From Ophiura sarsii (taxonomy: Eukaryota > Echinodermata > Ophiuroidea > Amphilepidida > Ophiuridae): a DNA stretch of 64,000 nucleotides. The stretch is from NCBI GenBank assembly GCA_035610835.1, contig CM069443.1, positions 89,030,690 to 89,094,689 of the forward strand, in the 5' to 3' direction. The notes under the pieces were generated by a model that saw only the letters and a program-made list of their open reading frames with translations, had not been told where the DNA came from and did not search any database. Position numbers and translations under genes: made by a program. Position 1 is the stretch's first letter. The number at the start of each line of letters is the position of its first letter. This document shows, piece by piece, positions 61,701 to 64,000 of the stretch.

Positions 61701-62488
61701 GTACTTACTTCTAGTAATTGTTGTAATAACCTAGGTCTCATCACCAATGCAACACAGGTATGAGTACTTACCTCTAGTAATCGTTGTAATAACCTAGGTC
61801 TCATCACTAATGCAACACAGGTATGAGTACTTACCTCTAGTAATCGTTGTAATAACCTAGGTCTCATCACTAATGCAACACAGGTATGCGTACTTACCTC
61901 TAGTAATCGTTGTAATAACCTAGGTCTCATCACCAATGCAACACAGGTATGAGTACTTACCTCTAGTAATCGTTGTAATAACCTAGGTCTCATCACTAAT
62001 GCAACACAGGTATGCGTACTTACCTCTAGTAATCGTTGTAATAACCTAGGTCTCATCACCAATGCAACACAGGTATGAGTACTTACCTCTAGTAATCGTT
62101 GTAATAACCTAGGTCTCATCACCAATGCAACACAGGTATGAGTACTTACCTCTAGTAATCGTTGTAATAACCTAGGTCTCATCACTAATGCAACACAGGT
62201 ATGCGTACTTACCTCTAGTAATCGTTGTAATAACCTAGGTCTCATCACTAATGCAACACAGGTATGCGTACTTACCTCTAGTAATCGTTGTAATAACCTA
62301 GGTCTCATCACCAATGCAACACAGGTATGACATAGCTGTGTTAATGTAGACAATAATTGCTCTAATTCAGTGGGCATATGAAATCTCCAATCCTTGTGGT
62401 AATGAGCCATCTGATATAGGAATAATGTTGTTGCCTGGGCTTCTTGTAAGCAGGAATAGCTCTGGTTAACTTGAACTGTTTCTAAACA
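46524..62488 (-). CDS. NUP188: NUP188 nuclear pore complex scaffold protein, C-terminal seven exons
   Basis: Seven minus-strand exons (62488-62276, 54559-54411, 54148-54070, 53545-53414, 48763-48645, 48420-48291, 46724-46524) have consensus GT-AG borders and compatible phases. They sum to 1023 nt, giving 340 residues and a stop. NUP188 is a large alpha-solenoid of the inner ring of the nuclear pore. Landmarks that match the vertebrate C-terminus are NQSLAALRHFSPD, FGTFLSAVN, an IMEN helix, a KREL-TEL helix and HRYFRRGAPSSPSASP near the end. The final helix is FFRVLQMFIQQILR. The N-terminal ~1400 residues lie beyond the right edge; a further candidate exon is at 63538-63599. I cannot exclude a small missed exon between the first two listed. 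Introns hold an RTE-like LINE, a 62-bp array, a composite MITE and the 63-bp exon-end array. The order matters because the first donor (62275) competes with about 50 copies. Confidence 0.88.
46725..48290. other. NUP188 last intron
   Basis: An intron of about 1.57 kb, AT-rich, without recognisable elements or conserved frames. Confidence 0.6.
48291..48420 (-). CDS. NUP188: NUP188 exon (MEN/KREL helices)
   Basis: Borders are ACCAACAG|G and GAATTG|GTATGT. The 130 nt complete an AGG codon and give SVLFLIMENGVLLIMTQGLR, then SRQLLKRELSTEL. Vertebrate NUP188 has an equivalent MEN helix and a ELSSELSTLLS-type stretch directly before YFRRGAPSSP. Confidence 0.88.
48645..48763 (-). CDS. NUP188: NUP188 exon (Ser/Lys-rich linker)
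   Basis: Borders are TTTTACAG|TTG and AACAG|GTAAGG; 119 nt, phase 0 to phase 2. It encodes a polar linker LEGNRNSTSPSKSPTKASIS with little conservation. Phase and position fit the linker between the preceding FLNK helix and the MEN helix. Confidence 0.82.
48764..50090. other. NUP188 intron, left part, with GTAGGAG repeats
   Basis: Unique AT-rich DNA, then at about 49780-49870 a short irregular repeat of AAGTAGGAGAAAAGTAGGA. The same motif appears on the far side of the LINE at 52268-52365. No exon is visible. Confidence 0.55.
50091..50240. mobile_element. Fragment of a Harbinger-like element end
   Basis: It begins with the end motif GTTCATTATTTATGGTGGAGG. It then follows the left end of the 30500-31372 copy at lower similarity (CTACAGCTG, CCCCCTGCTAACCA). 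It stops where the LINE frame begins, so the two are joined directly. Confidence 0.5.
50244..52258 (+). pseudogene. RTE-like LINE, truncated at both ends and broken by stop codons
   Basis: The region encodes the end of an endonuclease domain (GLGERNERGDRLADFC, NQIDYILINKRW, DTDHLLLAGKMR). A long linker and a reverse transcriptase follow, with KDGKSPGLDGIPAELIK, NYRTIALISHTSKVLL, FIDYSKAFDSV, GVRQGCIASP and the catalytic YADD (51927-51938). In-frame stops at about 51078 and 51374 split the reading frame. The 5' two thirds of the endonuclease and the end after FTTNL are missing. The motif set resembles the RTE/BovB group. It is antisense to NUP188 in the intron between exons 48645-48763 and 53414-53545. 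Confidence 0.8.
52268..52365. repeat. GTAGGAG-type repeat flanking the LINE
   Basis: AAGTAGGAGAAAGTAGGAGA-like sequence, matching 49780-49870 on the other side of the LINE in the same orientation. This suggests the LINE and the Harbinger fragment lie inside one older repeat. Confidence 0.55.
52366..53413. other. NUP188 intron, right part, with possible GGAGAGTTGAGCC element
   Basis: A candidate element spans about 52690-53360. It has GGGAGAG/GGAGAGTTGAGCCA near the left side and the complementary TGGCTCAACTCTCCCGCATC near the right. The ends are imperfect and no target duplication was found. The rest is unassigned. Confidence 0.4.
53414..53545 (-). CDS. NUP188: NUP188 exon (FGTFLSAVN)
   Basis: Borders are TTTAACAG|AGT and AATAAG|GTAAGA; 132 nt, phase 0 to 0. 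It reads SMTVSDYPMLFELGFSAPAL then PTFGTFLSAVNMCIEFLNK. This aligns with the vertebrate segment that follows the NQSLAALRHF helix. Confidence 0.9.
54070..54148 (-). CDS. NUP188: NUP188 exon (NQSLAALRHF)
   Basis: Borders are TTTGCAG|G and AACCAG|GTAATA; 79 nt. With two bases from the previous exon it gives KLLVILNQSLAALRHFSPDL and LELLLNQ. NQSLAALRHF-PD is a near-exact NUP188 signature. Confidence 0.92.
54411..54559 (-). CDS. NUP188: NUP188 exon before the NQSLAALRHF helix
   Basis: Borders are TTATTTTAG|ATG and GGCAAA|GTAAGT; 149 nt, phase 0 to 2. It reads MSAQRVDIVPQQLSHVMRST and onward to DPKVLTTQA. The ATG is internal, not a start. The downstream phase fit supports it; the sequence itself is less conserved. 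Confidence 0.78.
54762..56268. repeat. 62-bp intronic tandem array (~24 copies)
   Basis: The unit TTGGTACTAGGCATGCAATA ATGGGATGTGCTCTGGCATC and onward repeats with a strict 62-bp period. Variation is limited to a few positions (CTAGG/CAAGG, GGCATC/GGAATC). It lies in the NUP188 intron just upstream of the 54411-54559 exon. I found no match between the unit and a flanking exon, and 62 is not a multiple of three. Confidence 0.92.
56269..56787. other. NUP188 intron between the 62-bp array and the last 63-bp unit
   Basis: AT-rich intronic DNA without recognised features. The short frames at 56353-56541 and 56383-56625 have no splice signals or domains. Confidence 0.5.
56788..56814 (-). repeat. 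Detached last unit of the NUP188 exon-end array
   Basis: On the minus strand GGTTATTACAACGATTACTAGAG is followed by GTAAGAACAGGG, where the array consensus has GTAAGTAC. It is the part of the array unit cut off by insertion of the composite MITE. It still ends in an intact 5' splice site. Confidence 0.85.
56815..59148. mobile_element. 2.3 kb composite element bounded by two identical MITEs
   Basis: A 281-bp MITE (56815-57095) recurs at 58868-59148 in the same orientation with one difference seen. Each copy has imperfect ~30-bp inverted ends (CAATCTTGTTCAAAACC and CAATCATGTGCAAAACT, then TTGGGACACT) and adjacent TA. The left copy's outer flank (AATAACC-TA) and right copy's outer flank (TA-GGTCTCATC) rejoin to an intact array unit. 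So the whole block sits at one TA target. The 1.77 kb between the MITEs contains an inverted SINE-like pair and no transposase. Confidence 0.8.
57921..58518. repeat. Inverted pair of tRNA-like (SINE) sequences
   Basis: Arms at 57921-58097 and 58340-58518 are inverted copies separated by ~240 bp. In the right arm, plus strand, CCATGGCCGACCGGTCTAGC (58407 onward) resembles a Leu/Ser-type tRNA 5' half with A box. GGTTCGAGTCT (58483-58493) is a good B box. The intervening sequence cannot form a normal anticodon arm, so this is tRNA-derived, not a tRNA gene. Mirror-image open frames on both strands come from this symmetry. Confidence 0.7.
59151..62329 (-). repeat. 63-bp array made of NUP188 exon end plus 5' splice site (~50 copies)
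   Basis: Read on the minus strand each unit is the last 54 nt of exon 62276-62488 (HTCVALVMRPRLLQRLLE) plus 9 nt of intron (GTAAGTACT or GTAAGTACG). Units differ at few sites. Donor forms seen are GAG|GTAAGT, GAA|GTAAGT and GAG|GTTAGT. Being 21 codons without stops, the array is open in frame with the exon for over 3 kb, which explains a giant apparent frame. The first copy at the right edge is the genuine exon end. The array resumes for one partial unit at 56788-56814 beyond the composite MITE. Confidence 0.93.
62276..62488 (-). CDS. NUP188: NUP188 exon upstream of the array
   Basis: The acceptor is TTTCCCAACAG|TGT and the first donor CTAGAG|GTAAGT (62275-62274). The 213 nt, phase 0 to 0, read CLETVQVNQSYSCLQEAQAT, FLYQMAHYHKDWRF and end LLQRLLE. 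The helical, Leu-rich pattern suits the NUP188 solenoid. Assignment rests mainly on gene order and phase with the exons that follow. Confidence 0.78.
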
Positions 62489-63537
62489 CTGTTGGGAAAT
62501 AAACACATCACAAATAAGAAATTAAATCAAGGTGTAAGTGCCAAGATGGTCATTTGTTATTTTATGTTGACCACTTTGCTACACTGTTATATATAACAAA
62601 ATGGCATAATTTAAAAAGTTGAAGAGGTATTTGAATGCGGTTTTCTGTTTTCAATGTGATTTGATGTCTTTCAGGTGTACCTTAATTGAAAATAACGATT
62701 GATTAGTGAAGTGGTTTTTGAAAATTGGTCGAAACATTTATGTTCCAAAAGGGATCAACTCCACTAGTTTTCGAAAGTAAAGAATGACAGGAAATACAGT
62801 GAAAATAAAAAAATGAAATCAAACCTGTTTTTAAGCTTACACGTATATTATCTTTCATATGGCAGAAAATTAGCATAATCAAAGAAGTGCAACATCCTTA
62901 ATTTAAAAAATGTTGCTTTTCTCCTATTTCACTTATATGGAGTTGATCCCTTTTGGAACATAGCTCTTCATATACGAGGGGCGGTCAATAAATAATGAAA
63001 GTGATCATGGTATGGGATGCATGAGTGATTCTATTGAGGGGATAATGTGATCAATACAAAGTATGAACCTTTGTCTTTCAAACAATACACTTTTGGATTG
63101 TTAGATACCTTTGGTTATGTAACGTCATTATCATAAACACAATAGGTTTCAGACACTCACTGAAATCTGTCAATTATTTGGCTGGATATGTAATATGTTG
63201 AATATGGGTTGATTGATACATTTGCCTATATCTCGGCAATGCAAGCCTAAAAACAGATAACACTTGGCACATAGTTAGAATACACACTTATCTCTGTTTG
63301 ACAATCTTTTTTAGATCTGAATGCCTTAATACGAACAAGAAGGGACCATCTCAAATACGCTTTTATTTAGCAAAATCCGCAATAATATATCTTAGAAAAC
63401 AACAAAGGATAAAGAACAATGGAGGGATTATAATTTAATAAATTGTTGTGAGATGTAAAGCAATAATAGTGGGGATTTCAAAAGGAGCTGTTCATAAAAT
63501 GTCCTCAAACCATTGACATTATATGACGATTACTTAC
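62489..63537. other. NUP188 intron upstream of the array exon
   Basis: AT-rich. A pair of sequences (ATGTTCCAAAAGGGATCAACTC at 62741 onward and its complement near 62941-62962) forms an inverted repeat bracketing ~180 bp, probably a small MITE. A 'GAGGGGCGGTCAATAAATAATG' type transposon end follows at about 62977. No exon is evident. Confidence 0.45.
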
Positions 63538-63599
63538 ACAATACATATCTAGTAGCTCAATAACGTAAATCCAGAACATTTGGAACAGAGTGCTCAATA
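63538..63599 (-). CDS. NUP188: Possible NUP188 exon
   Basis: A minus-strand 62-nt candidate lies between TTATTAAG and TGT|GTAAGT and would read LSTLFQMFWIYVIELLDMYC. Its end phase fits the next exon and the helical character fits the protein, but the acceptor is weak and no specific NUP188 motif is present. Confidence 0.3.
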
Positions 63600-63613
63600 C
63601 TTAATAAGTAGAG

Positions 63614-63692
63614 CAATATATATTATATAAAATCAACTTGCTGTAGTATAATCATGGAATTTTAATCAAGTTGATTTTATATAATATATCTA
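63614..63692. repeat. AT-rich inverted repeat
   Basis: ATATATTATATAAAATCAAC continuing TTG is followed after about 30 nt by its complement. It would form a 23-bp stem next to the candidate exon. A direct copy of CTAGTAGCTC also occurs on both sides. Confidence 0.7.
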
Positions 63693-64000
63693 GTAGCTCT
63701 AAAGATAACAGTAATAAGAGAGGTTGTGGTAGCCATCTTTGATCGATACATTCATGTATATCTTCATTTTGACTATCACAATATTTTTACACATTGATTT
63801 AAGCATTTTTCATTATTTCTGATTAGAATTTGGCACAGTAAGCTTTTATCTGGTAAATTTCATGATTTTAGCCATTTTGGGCCCGTTTCAAAATTATCTG
63901 CCGTCTGCGCATGCACATTTTTTCTGCAGGTTTCATGCAAATAAGTTCAGATAATTAGTTAACTATTATATGGAATCTTCCAAACTGGTTAATTGCTTGA

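Noticed and set aside
58895..62506. 1203-residue open frame on the minus strand with 21-residue repeats
   Set aside because: It is the NUP188 exon plus the in-frame intronic array and one MITE copy. The splice donor in each unit and the exon order argue against a repeat-rich protein as the normal product; it is reported as an array instead.

Overview
This window is nuclear DNA from an animal, not a microbe: protein-coding exons are short, separated by GT-AG introns and buried in transposon-rich DNA. The retrotransposons (CR1/L2-like and RTE-like, one with a PHD finger and an NPGP motif at its N-terminus) and the many TA-flanked MITEs suggest a marine invertebrate, probably a deuterostome such as an echinoderm. 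That placement is inference.

Two host genes are recognisable, both on the minus strand. At the right (46524-62488) lie the seven 3'-most exons of NUP188, a nuclear pore scaffold protein. Their reading phases join perfectly and they end in the conserved YFRRGAPSSP tail and a stop codon. At the left (2308-4829) are two exons of POLR1H (RPA12/ZNRD1), the zinc-ribbon subunit of RNA polymerase I. Its second zinc ribbon lies outside the window. About 41 kb of almost pure repeat DNA separates the genes.

The most striking feature is shared by both genes. Each has an exon whose last ~55 nt plus the first 9-15 nt of the intron (the 5' splice site) has been amplified into a tandem array. In POLR1H the unit is 70 bp (about 16 copies, one insertion of an L2-like fragment). 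In NUP188 it is 63 bp (about 50 copies, interrupted by a 2.3 kb composite MITE). Every unit carries its own splice donor, so each gene offers tens of competing 5' splice sites. The NUP188 unit is a multiple of three with no stop codon, so the array is readable in frame; the POLR1H unit is not.

The intergenic region, left to right, holds: a TA-flanked MITE with 182-bp internal repeats; a CR1-like LINE that looks 5'-inverted; a 3.8 kb TIR element with a nested MITE; a Harbinger-like element; a ~0.97 kb satellite carrying four nested MITEs; an AT-rich repeat field with ATGCAAAT octamers; a 5.1 kb foldback element packed with DR1-type nuclear-receptor motifs; a 100-N assembly gap; then a cluster of foldback, MULE-like and mariner-like elements and a near-perfect 129-bp palindrome. 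No rRNA or intact tRNA gene was seen.
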